A DNA stretch of 64,000 nt from Desulfuromonas sp. CSMB_57 (GCF_020194955.2 NZ_JAFCIY020000006.1:62001-126000), one strand, 5' to 3'; shown: positions 25,711 to 35,200, counted from the stretch's first letter. Made by a program: numbers and translations. The notes: generated by a model not told the origin, from the sequence alone.

Positions 25711-27483
25711 TTATTTTAAAAGTTGCCACCGCTTTCGCCAATGCATGGCCCTTTCAAGCCAACCGCATCGCCTCAAGGCGCCTTTTAGGAACGGCTTCAA
25801 GGAGAACAGCCACCAATGATAGGCTTTTCCCTTCCAGGTTGCTTGATTGACAAACAACGAGTGGGTACGAATGGAATGCGTGGCCCAGCCACCTTTGTTG
25901 GCTAAAAAACCGGCAAGAAAATCGAAAACCGAGCAACTGCCCTCTGCAAAGGCCTCTTCCAGTTCGAAGGCGGTGAGGACATAGCCGGGGGAGAACCGAG
26001 CATATCGTTCATCATGAGCAATGTGCAAAGAATAAAAGCGGTCGTGCCATGTTAATCCGAAAGTGGCGGCAATAGGCACTTCATCCAAATATAGGAAAGC
26101 GAATTTAACTCCGCCCCAGGCGGCAAAGCGCTCGATCACATCACGGTAGAAGCTGATGTGTCCCGAGGTTTTGCCGGCGCCAAGCCCTGCTGCCGGCTTC
26201 CAACTGCGTCTCTCTACTTCCAGATAGCGCTGCAGCAATCCGGTCTCGGTTTCGGGCCTGACCACTTCGAAACGAAGTTCCCCGGCTTTGTTCAAAGCGT
26301 CAACCTTGCGCCGGATGCTCTTACGAATGCTGCGGTTCCGGCCATCTAGATATTCTTTCCAAGTGCCTTGGATATCGACCCAGGACGATTCAGGGCCTGG
26401 CGTCATGCTCACCAAGAATCCGGCTTCATTCAACTGCGAGGACCAATTCTTTACCACACTACTGTCCGGAAACTGTTCAAAGAGAACCATGAAATCCCAA
26501 TCCCCTTTGCGTCGAACCAGATAATCCACAATCAGGGTGCTGGCATGGACGTTGGTCTCGGCGGCGAGCACCGTCGGCCGATCCATTTCCAGATTCAGTC
26601 CCAAAAAGGTCAACCGCCGCAGACTACCAAATAGCCATGGAACCTTGGTGATTTCCATGGGTGCGATAGCCACCGGTTGTCCATTGTTCAGCACAACGAT
26701 GATATATAATTCGCCGGCCCAGCCCAGATGCTGCCACCAGGTCCTCAGATATGGGAAACTTTGGAAACCGTTCGCGCCCTGGGTTTGCGTCAGCAGTTTG
26801 TCCCAGAAAGGTTCAAGGGCATCCCACGCCCGGAAATTGCTCAGGACCCCTATCGTCCACTCTCCGCAGGCATGGGGATAGTATTCGATTCCGCGCAAGG
26901 ATTGCGAAAGAGACGGAATCCCGCGATCGTCAGGAGGCAGGCGAAGCGCAAAAATCCAATGACGCAAATGCTCTTGGGCCGCAGGGAGGGACCTCGCGGC
27001 GCCCGGCGCCAATCCCAGAAAATCAAATAAACGGCGAAGCCGCTTGAAACGGTTCAACCAGGCATCCGAACAAAAACCGTACAGAGGCCGATCCGCAAGG
27101 TTGCTACGCAAACGCAGACGATGACAGAACCCGCGTAACAATCGTGCCGCAGCATGGGGATGTCGCGACTGGACGGCCATGTCCACGACATGGATTCCAG
27201 GAACATCGCAAGCGGCGGTCTCCCCTACCCCGCATGTCAAAGTGGAGGGCGGATAGCAAGGTGAATCATCCAGGAAGGCAAGCACATAACCGACCATTCG
27301 CTGACCATCAAACACGCCGATGCTGAGGTTGGCCGCCCTGATTTCTGCATTTTCCAAAAGCCACTTGATCCGATCCCGGCCACTGCAAGCTTCAACCCTA
27401 TGGATGCGAGCCTCCAGTTTAGCCACGGCCGCGGCATCCTCTGGAAAAATTTCACGCAAAACATAGGTAGAAACCTGAGCCAT
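25711..27483 (-). CDS. Two-domain GNAT + FemAB/BioF2-like acyltransferase
   Basis: A 590-residue protein joining two acyltransferase folds. Residues about 1-190 look like a GNAT domain (IGVFDGQRMVGYVLAFLDD, then VVDMAVQSRHPHAAARLLRG as motif A). From about 210 a FemAB/BioF2-like domain follows, with FQSFPYLRTWWQHLGWAGEL, the basic NRSIRKSIRRKVDALNKAG, and APIAATFGLTWHDRFYSLHIA-type strands. FemAB-like proteins with this WxxH motif are recurrent in exopolysaccharide loci. The fusion suggests successive or dual acylation, but the acyl donor (CoA, carrier protein or aminoacyl-tRNA) cannot be inferred. The ATG has GGGAG ten bases upstream. Confidence 0.75.
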   Translation of the reverse strand: MAQVSTYVLREIFPEDAAAVAKLEARIHRVEACSGRDRIKWLLENAEIRAANLSIGVFDGQRMVGYVLAFLDDSPCYPPSTLTCGVGETAACDVPGIHVVDMAVQSRHPHAAARLLRGFCHRLRLRSNLADRPLYGFCSDAWLNRFKRLRRLFDFLGLAPGAARSLPAAQEHLRHWIFALRLPPDDRGIPSLSQSLRGIEYYPHACGEWTIGVLSNFRAWDALEPFWDKLLTQTQGANGFQSFPYLRTWWQHLGWAGELYIIVVLNNGQPVAIAPMEITKVPWLFGSLRRLTFLGLNLEMDRPTVLAAETNVHASTLIVDYLVRRKGDWDFMVLFEQFPDSSVVKNWSSQLNEAGFLVSMTPGPESSWVDIQGTWKEYLDGRNRSIRKSIRRKVDALNKAGELRFEVVRPETETGLLQRYLEVERRSWKPAAGLGAGKTSGHISFYRDVIERFAAWGGVKFAFLYLDEVPIAATFGLTWHDRFYSLHIAHDERYARFSPGYVLTAFELEEAFAEGSCSVFDFLAGFLANKGGWATHSIRTHSLFVNQATWKGKAYHWWLFSLKPFLKGALRRCGWLERAMHWRKRWQLLK

Positions 27484-27563
27484 TACAGCGATTCTCCCTG
27501 AAGAGGATCAAGAAACCTTAGAGCGTCCCGCAGCGTCGAGAGGTACGCTCATTTTCCCGTATA

Positions 27564-28427
27564 TCAGTAATGCCCCATAATTCGGTAATACTTGTGCGGC
27601 CAGCGATGTTTGATGAAGGTTTTGCAGCCCGGCAACATCCAAACTGCGCACGGGATCGGAATTACCCTGAAGCCCAGCAATTCCTTGTAACGGCACAGAC
27701 CGGGATTTTCCAAAGCATGGAGGCCATCGGCAACTTCGGTGATATGCGGTTTGTGCTCGGAGAGATACTTCAGAAAAGCGTATTTCAAACCGGTGCTGAT
27801 CTGCAGGGGCAATTGTTCGGTGCCGACAATCAACATATTGATATAGGCCGTTTTTTCGACACACATGCCAATGAGATAGCCGCCGAGTCGGCCTTTTACG
27901 AACCCGCCAAGGACCGTCGTGAAGCCGGCATCGAAATATTTGCGAATTTGCTTTTCGAAGATCGTCCGCGGCCGAAGATGGCCATAGCGGGTGCGCGAAA
28001 AGAATGAATGGTAAAGCGGATAGCCCTGTTCGGCGAGAGTGTTAAGATCAAAGACCGTTCTGATTTCCACATTCTTTTCGCAGACCCGGAGGTTACGCCG
28101 CTTGTTGCCGGGTAACATGGATAGGCCGAAACCCGACAATTGATCGAAGATATGGATGGGCAGTGCGGCGTTTGCCAATTCTTTTGAACCTTCATCCAAG
28201 GTGGCACGATACCCCCAGCACCAGGCAGAGGGTTTTATCAATTCATGGGCCTTGAAACGCGCCAACCAATGCACCGGTTGATAAAAATGGGCATGACTCA
28301 CCAACCAATATCGCCCTTGATGAAATACGACTTTGCTGCCATGTCTTTGCAGCCATTGAGCCAATTCTGCTTCGGTAGCCGTCCCAAGATTCAAGTCGGG
28401 TAGTTCAAAAGATTTTTCAGAAACCAT
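27564..28427 (-). CDS. Putative GNAT/FemAB-fold acyltransferase, copy B of a paralogous pair
   Basis: A 287-residue paralogue of the protein at 13375-14325. The two align without large gaps from FELPDLNLG/YVIPNFQVF to the C-terminal WPHKYYRIMG/WPDKFYRLTG. This copy is less A+T-rich than copy A, so the two have probably diverged or been acquired separately rather than arisen by very recent duplication. Function is inferred only from the fold-like VLGGFVKGRLGGYLIG region and the locus context. The frame is open to 28628, but similarity to copy A starts just after the ATG at 28427 (MVSEKSFEL), which has AAAGG upstream, so I use that start. The residues before it show no similarity. Confidence 0.6.
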   Translation of the reverse strand: MVSEKSFELPDLNLGTATEAELAQWLQRHGSKVVFHQGRYWLVSHAHFYQPVHWLARFKAHELIKPSAWCWGYRATLDEGSKELANAALPIHIFDQLSGFGLSMLPGNKRRNLRVCEKNVEIRTVFDLNTLAEQGYPLYHSFFSRTRYGHLRPRTIFEKQIRKYFDAGFTTVLGGFVKGRLGGYLIGMCVEKTAYINMLIVGTEQLPLQISTGLKYAFLKYLSEHKPHITEVADGLHALENPGLCRYKELLGFRVIPIPCAVWMLPGCKTFIKHRWPHKYYRIMGHY

Positions 28428-28652
28428 TAAATTTTCATACCTTTCAAGACCTGCCCATGCTTGGCCGATAAAAAATACGAGACATTTTTGCAGAAATTTC
28501 TTTAACGGTTCCCTGAAGGGTGGCGGGTAGCCCAAGTCTAGGGTTGCTGGCGCCCGGATAGCAGTCGTCAAGCCCCAGGGGAGGGTTTTGGCGGCCATGG
28601 GTGTGAAGGGCGCGAGGCTCTCCTCCACGGTTGCTGAATAGTTGCCAACTTT

Positions 28653-29828
28653 TTAACCAAGGACCTTCTTCGTGTATGGCGGAACTGCCAAATCCCGATA
28701 CAACTGCTGGTAGCGCTCGATGATTACCGGCAAAGAAAAATGGGTCTCCATGCGCTGCCTGGCCAGTTCGCCCAGTTTTTTTCTCCCTTCGGCACCCAGA
28801 ATCGCCAAGCGTCTCCAGGCCTCTGTCAGGGCCTGAGCATCTCCGGGCGGCACTACAAGACCCGTATCGCCGACAATCGACGCGGAGTCACCGACATCGG
28901 TGACCACACAGGGCAGGCCGCAGGCCATGGCTTCGCCGATGGTATTGGAAAAACCCTCGCCGCACAAAGAAGAGGACGTTGCCACGTCCAGCCCCTGGGA
29001 TAGACGGGGCATGTCCTCGCGACGACCTAGGAGACGAAACCGCTCGCCAAGCCCGGCCTGGGAAATAGTTTCAGCCAGGGGCGGGTTCTGCCAGTCCACA
29101 CCGTCCCCACAGAGTACGAAGTGCGTATCAGGTTGGTTACGAATCAGCAGCCTGGCCGCTTCGATAAACACGGCATGGCCTTTTTGGGGGTGGAAACGTC
29201 CGACCAGGCCGATAACCAAGGCGTTCGGATCGATGTTCAACTCTTGCCGCACTTCCCCGGCCAGATCGGGCATGGGTCGAAATCTTGCCAGGTCGAAGCC
29301 ATTGGGTATCACCTCCATACGTTCGCGATCGTATCCCAGCGTCGCATGCACATCGAGAGCCCGTTGCGCGCAACAGACGATTTTTACCGGCAAGCGCCGG
29401 CTCAACATGGCGCAGGCCCGGACTACCAAGCGGGTTCGAAGGCGATCGACTCCTACCGAAAGATCGCTATGACGGATATTCCATGCCACGGGCAAAGACC
29501 CGGCCCATCGCGCCGCCAGGCCGCCGATAAGATCAGCATGATACATCCAGGTGTGCACCAGGTCCGGAGACCGTTGCCGCAGGTGTTTGACCAATTGCAG
29601 AAAAGCGCCGCAGGCTTTATGAGCAGTGCTGAAATCCAGTACCGTCACAGGAATATCCAACTCGGCAAACCGTCCCGCCAAAGAGATATTCAATGGCCTG
29701 TTGCCCCCCAGGGAAACGACCTCCGGCAGGAACGATTGTCGATCCATCCCGCTTAATAGTTTCCACAGCATCATCTGGGCGCCACCGGTCGCCAGGGTGG
29801 GTATGATAAAGGTCAGGCGAATCTCCAT
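28653..29828 (-). CDS. GT4-family glycosyltransferase
   Basis: A 391-residue GT-B enzyme. It begins MEIRLTFIIPTLATGGAQMM, the donor/acceptor loop with GGA(Q/E) typical of GT4. The C-terminal domain shows GLVGRFHPQKGHAVFIEAA and the signature ATSSSLCGEGFSNTIGEAMA with the E-x7-E pair. It probably builds the repeat unit on undecaprenyl diphosphate. The ATG is five bases after the stop of the O-antigen-ligase-like gene, with GGAGG overlapping that gene's end. The longer frame from 29924 is rejected. Confidence 0.88.
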   Translation of the reverse strand: MEIRLTFIIPTLATGGAQMMLWKLLSGMDRQSFLPEVVSLGGNRPLNISLAGRFAELDIPVTVLDFSTAHKACGAFLQLVKHLRQRSPDLVHTWMYHADLIGGLAARWAGSLPVAWNIRHSDLSVGVDRLRTRLVVRACAMLSRRLPVKIVCCAQRALDVHATLGYDRERMEVIPNGFDLARFRPMPDLAGEVRQELNIDPNALVIGLVGRFHPQKGHAVFIEAARLLIRNQPDTHFVLCGDGVDWQNPPLAETISQAGLGERFRLLGRREDMPRLSQGLDVATSSSLCGEGFSNTIGEAMACGLPCVVTDVGDSASIVGDTGLVVPPGDAQALTEAWRRLAILGAEGRKKLGELARQRMETHFSLPVIIERYQQLYRDLAVPPYTKKVLG

Positions 29829-29833
29829 GGCCG

Positions 29834-31015
29834 TTATTTTTCCTCCAGGGCCGGATGCGGCTCCGGGATCTCTGTCTCCAGAGCGGCGGCCCCCTGAACG
29901 GCGAGCAGAGCCAGCAATAACCATGTCGTCTTACGATATTCCCAGCCCAGGGTCATGACGCCCGTAAACCAGCTCACAAGTAAAGCTATCCAAAGATGGC
30001 GTTGCGATCGGGGCATCCTGGGAAGACTGCGAATGGCCCAGTAAAGAGCCGTCAGGAACAGACCCAGACCGACGATACCCAGGCCAACCATGATGGACAA
30101 AAACAGGTTGTGTGGCGCCGCCTGGTATCCGAACCTGGCAGCCAAACCGCCTCGGAAGGCTCCGGCTCCCACGCCGAAAAGGGGGTGTTCCAGAAACACC
30201 TGAAAGCCGTCCCGCCAAATCCTGCCGCGCCCGCCCACGGAACCGCGAGACAGCTCCATGCCGATAGTGGACAACCGCTGCCAGGAGGTCGCCGGCACGT
30301 ATTTAAGGGACGCCAGAACGGCTAGGGCAATTACTCCCGTGCCTATCAACACCTGTCCCCATGACAGGCGGCGGGAACTCCAGAGAATGTATGCCACGGG
30401 CACCATGGCGGCGAGAAACGATGCTCGTGACCCGGTCAGCAAAATGGCAACCGCCCCCAAGGGCAGATACAGCCACGCCGTCCAGCGCAGCCACCTGCTG
30501 TTGTCGCGATCCCAGCTCAGATGCCAGGCCATGGGCAAGGCCAGGACCAGCATCAAGCCCAGATCGTTGGGGTCGAATCCACGGGTTGAATAACGCTCGT
30601 AGAATTCGTATTGACCATGCAAATAGGCATACACCGTCGCCAGGGAGGAACCGCAGGCACCTACCACATAAGCATGCATCAGGCCTGCCTGCCGCGACCT
30701 GTCACGGGCGAATTCCCAAATCAGCCAGAAAAACACCAGCAACTGCAACGTGGTGATGATGGCCTTCTTGCTGACCTCCAGGTCGACGGTCCAGAAAAAA
30801 CTGGTCATGGTCCATAACGCAAAAAAACACAGAGCCAGAAAAACTCCTCCCGGCCATCTTCCACGCCGTTCGACAACCAGGGCAAGAAGGCCCACCACCA
30901 GACACAGTGCGCCGAGGAAGCGACTTATGGTGCCGACCCCTTCCAAAACGACCATATTCTCCAGGGGAATGGCCACTACCAACACCCAGAGGCAGGCATA
31001 GACGAGTTTATTCAC
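29834..31015 (-). CDS. O-antigen ligase/Wzy-like membrane protein
   Basis: A 393-residue integral membrane protein with about ten to twelve hydrophobic segments and a large loop around residues 240-300 that holds the family element FQVFLEHPLFGVGAGAFRGG. The arginine-containing LLTGSRASFLAAM near residue 200 is typical of the Wzy_C/O-antigen-ligase family. It either polymerises flipped repeat units or attaches the polymer to an acceptor. The GTG start overlaps the upstream glycosyltransferase stop (GTGA). It is the second such protein in the locus, the other having a TPR tail. Confidence 0.85.
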   Translation of the reverse strand: MNKLVYACLWVLVVAIPLENMVVLEGVGTISRFLGALCLVVGLLALVVERRGRWPGGVFLALCFFALWTMTSFFWTVDLEVSKKAIITTLQLLVFFWLIWEFARDRSRQAGLMHAYVVGACGSSLATVYAYLHGQYEFYERYSTRGFDPNDLGLMLVLALPMAWHLSWDRDNSRWLRWTAWLYLPLGAVAILLTGSRASFLAAMVPVAYILWSSRRLSWGQVLIGTGVIALAVLASLKYVPATSWQRLSTIGMELSRGSVGGRGRIWRDGFQVFLEHPLFGVGAGAFRGGLAARFGYQAAPHNLFLSIMVGLGIVGLGLFLTALYWAIRSLPRMPRSQRHLWIALLVSWFTGVMTLGWEYRKTTWLLLALLAVQGAAALETEIPEPHPALEEK

Positions 31016-32124
31016 CCTTGCGCTCCTTGTAATAATCGCCTATAGGCTTGCAGGGCACTTGCCGTTGTGAAGCGTTGCAGGTCCGGATCCTCACCGGTCG
31101 TTTCAGCCTCGGCGAGAGCTTTGCCGATGGCAGCCGACAGGGCCTCCACATCGCCGACCGGTACCAACCTCCCCAACCGACCGCCTTTGAGTATTTCCAC
31201 CGGACCACTCGGACAGTCGGTGGATACGATGGGGATCCCCAAAGCAAGGGCTTCTATGAGAACCGTTGGCAGCCCTTCCCAGCGTGAAGACAATACGAAA
31301 AGCTTCGCCAGGCGCATATATTGGTAAGGGTTGGACACAAATCCAGGCAACAGGACCGCTTCCGAAAGGCCAAGCTTATCCACCAAATCCTGTAATTCCT
31401 CACGTTGTTCCCCCTCTCCCAGAATTAGAAGCCTGACCTCCATGCTGTTGCGGACCCGGGAAATGGCATGAACAAGGACACCGTAATCTTTCTGCTCTGT
31501 CAATCGGCCTACGGATACCACCACCGGCGGCGACCCGGGCCGAAACCATTCATGAATCAGCGGTTCGGCAGCTCGCTGAAACAATTGCTCATTGACGACA
31601 GGGTTGTAGATGACCTGGATCTTCTTTCTCGGCAGCTTCATCAGCTCGGCGGCATCATCCGCAACGCCTCCGGACACGGCCACCACGGCATCCGCCATGG
31701 CATGAAAACGGCCGGCGAGCCACAGCATGAAACGGCTCTTCAGAGTCGGGGAACCGGATATCTGCGGAGCCATGGTGTTGTGCAACGTTGCCACCACCCG
31801 GGTAGGCACCCCTGCCAGCAGGCGCGCCAGGACGGCAGCCATGTTGGCATGCCCCATGGCGGAAAGCAAGCCGGTCGGGCGGCTGTTGCGCAGGTAACGG
31901 GCCAAGCCGGGAACGCTTTGCCGAACCCGCGGCGCGCCTAGATCTACCACCCGTATTTCGGCAGGAAGATCCTGCAGATAGGGACCCTCGGCCTGAGCCA
32001 CCACCAAATCGATTTTCATGCCCTGATCCAGGAAACCTCGAGCAAGGTTCAGCATGACCTTCTCGGCCCCGCCGCCACGCAGAGAGGGCATGAATATGGC
32101 AATACGCTCCTCCTTGGCATTCAT
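31012..32124 (-). CDS. GT4-family glycosyltransferase
   Basis: A 370-residue GT-B enzyme. The N-terminus RIAIFMPSLRGGGAEKVMLNLA and the C-terminal signature LFVLSSRWEGLPTVLIEAL are those of GT4 enzymes that act in O-antigen and capsule assembly. VGRLTEQKDYGVLVHAI is the phosphate-binding loop region. It is coupled by a GTGA overlap to the O-antigen-ligase-like gene and lies 45 nt downstream of the flippase gene. The ATG at 32124 has a strong AGGAGG eight bases upstream, whereas the longer frame from 32154 has none. Confidence 0.9.
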   Translation of the reverse strand: MNAKEERIAIFMPSLRGGGAEKVMLNLARGFLDQGMKIDLVVAQAEGPYLQDLPAEIRVVDLGAPRVRQSVPGLARYLRNSRPTGLLSAMGHANMAAVLARLLAGVPTRVVATLHNTMAPQISGSPTLKSRFMLWLAGRFHAMADAVVAVSGGVADDAAELMKLPRKKIQVIYNPVVNEQLFQRAAEPLIHEWFRPGSPPVVVSVGRLTEQKDYGVLVHAISRVRNSMEVRLLILGEGEQREELQDLVDKLGLSEAVLLPGFVSNPYQYMRLAKLFVLSSRWEGLPTVLIEALALGIPIVSTDCPSGPVEILKGGRLGRLVPVGDVEALSAAIGKALAEAETTGEDPDLQRFTTASALQAYRRLLQGAQG

Positions 32125-32169
32125 GGTCAGACCTCCTTTTCCGCCATGGTGCATGGATGTGGAAACATG

Positions 32170-33627
32170 TCACGAACCCAACAATGCTTTCCGCAGCCAC
32201 ATCCAGCTGATCATTCCGGATTTCATCATGACCAAAGCGGTCAACCCGGCATACAAAGACGAATAGACGATAAGGTTAATCAATACATGAGGACTACTAA
32301 TATAAAACTTGCCGACAAAAACCAATGAGGTAAGACCACAAACCCCCAAAACGGTTCCCATATCACGCCAGGGAAACATGTTGCCAAAACCTTCGCCATA
32401 TTCGCGTCTAACAAAGAAGGCATTGAATGGAAGTTGCCATAAATAAAAAGTCATCAGACTGGCAATCGCCGCCCCAAGATAACCAATATGGGAGACCAAT
32501 AGAACACTGAAAGCCAAGGTAAAAAGCAGATCCCCCAGGGAACGCCAGAGGATTAGTGGACTTTTCCCTGAGGCCATGAACAGTGATTGGAAGTTCATCA
32601 CCTTAAAGGGCAAAAACAGTAAAAATAACCTGAATGGCAGTGCACTTTCCACATAGGTCTCAGAAAACAGCAAAGTCATGAGCTCCGGTGCCATCCAGAA
32701 CATACCGAAAAACAGCGGGTACAGCACCAATGCGCATCGGCTGCCGCCGCGTTTGACCAGGTCGAGAGCTGCGCCTTTTTCACCCCGCTGGCACAATGCA
32801 CTCATTTCCGGCACCAGCACCGATGTCATGGACGCAACGACGACCCGCACCAGCGGACCCTCCATGGCTCCGTTGGCATAGATGGCAAAGGCCTCGGTGG
32901 TACAAAGGGAAGCCACCACGACCTTGTCCAACCCGTAGGCGGTTTTGCCTACAAAACCCCCCAATCCGAGGGGCACACTGTAGTAGAGTTGCCGCTTGAT
33001 GCTGGAAAGGCTGATCCCGGCCCGAGTCTGGTCCGTGCTTTTGAACATCAAGCGCAACGCCGGCAGGAATACCAGCACCCCGCCGATGACGGTTGCCCAA
33101 ACGGCGGCTTTGATGGACGGCCAGAGCAGCACTACGGCAATGACTATGACCACTACCAGCAACTGACTGAAAATATTATACCACGCAATTTCCCGAACCC
33201 GATCGCGGGCCATCAGACAGGCGGTCAGGGAGGCTGCGGGCAGAACCACCAGGGGATAGACGGCCAATATCGGCAACGTCTCTTTCAGCGCCGGATTGTG
33301 AAAACGCCACGCCAGCAGGTCGCTGCCGCCAACCAGCAGAAATAAGCTGAATAATGCTCCCAGCATGGCGAGCAGGAGAAGGTTCTCCAGCATTAATCCA
33401 CGAGCGCGATCCTTCTCAAGGGGAATAAAATAGTAGAGGGCCTGCGGAAGGCCAAGCATGAGCAAGGGAGCAGCAAAATTAAAGGCCAGCAGAGTCTGGC
33501 GATAGGTGGCATATTCCGGCACGGCCAACAGCCTGGCAAGGACCGCCAAACTGGCCAGAGAGGCAACGGAACTGAGCAAATTGCCGGAGGACAGCAACAT
33601 CACCTTGAATGAACGGGATTTGGCCAT
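32170..33627 (-). CDS. Wzx-type oligosaccharide flippase
   Basis: A 485-residue polytopic protein with about twelve to fourteen predicted membrane helices and the N-terminal pattern of the MOP/polysaccharide-synthesis family (LLSSVASLASLAVLARLLAV, ALYYFIPLEKDRARGLM). Wzx proteins move undecaprenyl-diphosphate-linked repeat units across the inner membrane. It heads the downstream glycosyltransferase/ligase run. The ATG has AAGGAAG seven bases upstream. With Wzx, Wzy, Wzc and Wza-type proteins present, the locus has a complete Wzy-dependent pathway. Confidence 0.9.
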   Translation of the reverse strand: MAKSRSFKVMLLSSGNLLSSVASLASLAVLARLLAVPEYATYRQTLLAFNFAAPLLMLGLPQALYYFIPLEKDRARGLMLENLLLLAMLGALFSLFLLVGGSDLLAWRFHNPALKETLPILAVYPLVVLPAASLTACLMARDRVREIAWYNIFSQLLVVVIVIAVVLLWPSIKAAVWATVIGGVLVFLPALRLMFKSTDQTRAGISLSSIKRQLYYSVPLGLGGFVGKTAYGLDKVVVASLCTTEAFAIYANGAMEGPLVRVVVASMTSVLVPEMSALCQRGEKGAALDLVKRGGSRCALVLYPLFFGMFWMAPELMTLLFSETYVESALPFRLFLLFLPFKVMNFQSLFMASGKSPLILWRSLGDLLFTLAFSVLLVSHIGYLGAAIASLMTFYLWQLPFNAFFVRREYGEGFGNMFPWRDMGTVLGVCGLTSLVFVGKFYISSPHVLINLIVYSSLYAGLTALVMMKSGMISWMWLRKALLGS

Positions 33628-33863
33628 ATGACTTCCTTGATCCTATTGCATTGAAGATGGTTTTCATCGGGAAAGAGCCAGTTTCCCGCTCCCGACGCCA
33701 AATTAAAGGGAATTTTTTCGGTGCAAGCATCTGCGTCTCTGCACAAACGCTGAACTTCCCGGGTCATGGCCAAAGTGTTCGGTTCTCAAGTAAAAACCAC
33801 CAGCTAATCATCCGATATCACTACATGAACACAAATCTAAAAGTCGACTTAAGGATGTGGAAC
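33628..33863. other. Intergenic gap, 236 nt, nothing recognised
   Basis: The gap lies between the stop of the pectate-lyase-like gene A and the flippase ATG. I see no terminator with a T-run, no riboswitch resemblance and no confident promoter. It may contain the flippase promoter. Confidence 0.4.
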
Positions 33864-35105
33864 TCACTGCAAATCGCGTGACATTCGATGGAGCCATGTC
33901 TCGATATGGGTATAGCCGTCCCCGCTGTCATCATGGGGATGCGGCGGTATCTGCAGCACGCGTCTTGTAGCCAAGGGCTCCGGAAGGCTGCCGATTTGCC
34001 CCGGGCGATCGATGATACGTCCCCGGAAACCGCCCAAAGGCATCAACAAAGCGCGATCCGCTGCATCTCTTTCCTTCGGTCGCGCTCCGGCGTGCCGGGT
34101 CACCAATGCCGGAACTTGATATGCCGGACGGATGGTCAGGGGTTGGACCCAGACCGGAACCTCTGCAACCCAAGGTCCCGCTCCGGGCCGGAAAAGGCGC
34201 CCGTTGTACCAATTGTCATGCGAGTGAACCTTGGTGCCCGAAGCGGCATTGCTTTCGATATGAATTGGGTTAATGCCGCCCAGCGTATCCGGACCGCGCA
34301 GGAATACATTGCCGATGGCCGATACCATCGCCGGACCGGATGGAGACCCCACGGACATCAAACGATGACCGTTGTAAATCAGGTTATTGACAACCAACAC
34401 GGAACTGTCCCCTTTGATCCGAGGATTACGTTCTACATTGTGCGCGAGAAGATTCCCGATAAGAGAAATGTTATGAGAGCCGTCTCCGACAAGGATGCCC
34501 ATGGAATGCGGCCCTTCAGGGTGCATCGAGTTTCTCAGAGCAAAACTGACGATGGAATTGCTGACGGTGACATGGTGCGGTCCGCCCCAGAAACTGATGT
34601 TTTCATCGATGGCAAAGCTGGTCGAGACCTGATCGATGACAATATTGGAGGCTGATGGACCAAGAACCTGAATGGCATCGCGGTTGCCGGGGGGCGGACC
34701 GGTGGGGAGATCGCCGACACGAAAGCGCAGATGCTGAATCAGAACGTCATGGGTGGTGATGCGCAATCCCGCTCCGCTAAGGGTGATCCCCGGAGATGGG
34801 GCGGTTTGCCCGGCGATGGTGACAAAAGGGTGCCGCAGATGCAAATCCTTCCGAAGTTTTATGGTACCACCCACTTCGAACAGGATGATACGTGGCCCAA
34901 AGGCTTCCAGAGCTTCTCGCAAGGTGCCAGGCCCGGAATCAGCAAGGGAGGTGACTATCAGGACGCTTCCCCCACGGCCTGCTCGCGTTGCTGACCCAAA
35001 GCCTTCTGCTCCCGAAAAGACGGCCAAGCCCGAGGCAAATCCCGTGGAGCCCAAGGAAAAGCAGACAATCAACCACAATACGCAACCGAAACGGGGCAAT
35101 TTCAC
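33864..35105 (-). CDS. Secreted pectate-lyase-like right-handed beta-helix protein A
   Basis: A 413-residue protein with a signal peptide (residues 1-24, ending FAS). The body is a parallel beta-helix of the PL1/pectate-lyase-C type: FSGAEGFGSATRAGRGG at the N-terminus, TIAGQTAPSPGITLSGAGLR, HVTVSNSIVSFALRNSMHPE and GDSSVLVVNNLIYNG. It resembles protein B (35281-37092) throughout and ends DDSGDGYTHIETWLHRM, a dockerin-like Ca-binding loop shared by both. It may cleave or remodel the locus polysaccharide; catalytic activity is not proven. The start is GTG with AGGAG five bases upstream. A strong terminator separates it from gene B, so it needs its own promoter in 35106-35200. Confidence 0.82.
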   Translation of the reverse strand: MKLPRFGCVLWLIVCFSLGSTGFASGLAVFSGAEGFGSATRAGRGGSVLIVTSLADSGPGTLREALEAFGPRIILFEVGGTIKLRKDLHLRHPFVTIAGQTAPSPGITLSGAGLRITTHDVLIQHLRFRVGDLPTGPPPGNRDAIQVLGPSASNIVIDQVSTSFAIDENISFWGGPHHVTVSNSIVSFALRNSMHPEGPHSMGILVGDGSHNISLIGNLLAHNVERNPRIKGDSSVLVVNNLIYNGHRLMSVGSPSGPAMVSAIGNVFLRGPDTLGGINPIHIESNAASGTKVHSHDNWYNGRLFRPGAGPWVAEVPVWVQPLTIRPAYQVPALVTRHAGARPKERDAADRALLMPLGGFRGRIIDRPGQIGSLPEPLATRRVLQIPPHPHDDSGDGYTHIETWLHRMSRDLQ

Positions 35106-35133
35106 GTTGGCTCCTGAACCCGAATGGAATTAG

Positions 35134-35148
35134 TTGTTATTGTAACAA
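35134..35148. promoter_or_regulatory. Inverted repeat upstream of pectate-lyase-like gene A
   Basis: TTGTTA-TTG-TAACAA is a perfect 6-bp inverted repeat with a 3-nt centre, 28-43 bases upstream of the GTG start of gene A. It could be an operator or part of the promoter. It is short and may be chance. Confidence 0.25.
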
Positions 35149-35200
35149 TTATTTTCCGGTTGGCTCCCCATGACCCATACTTTATTTATCTGATTCCTCG

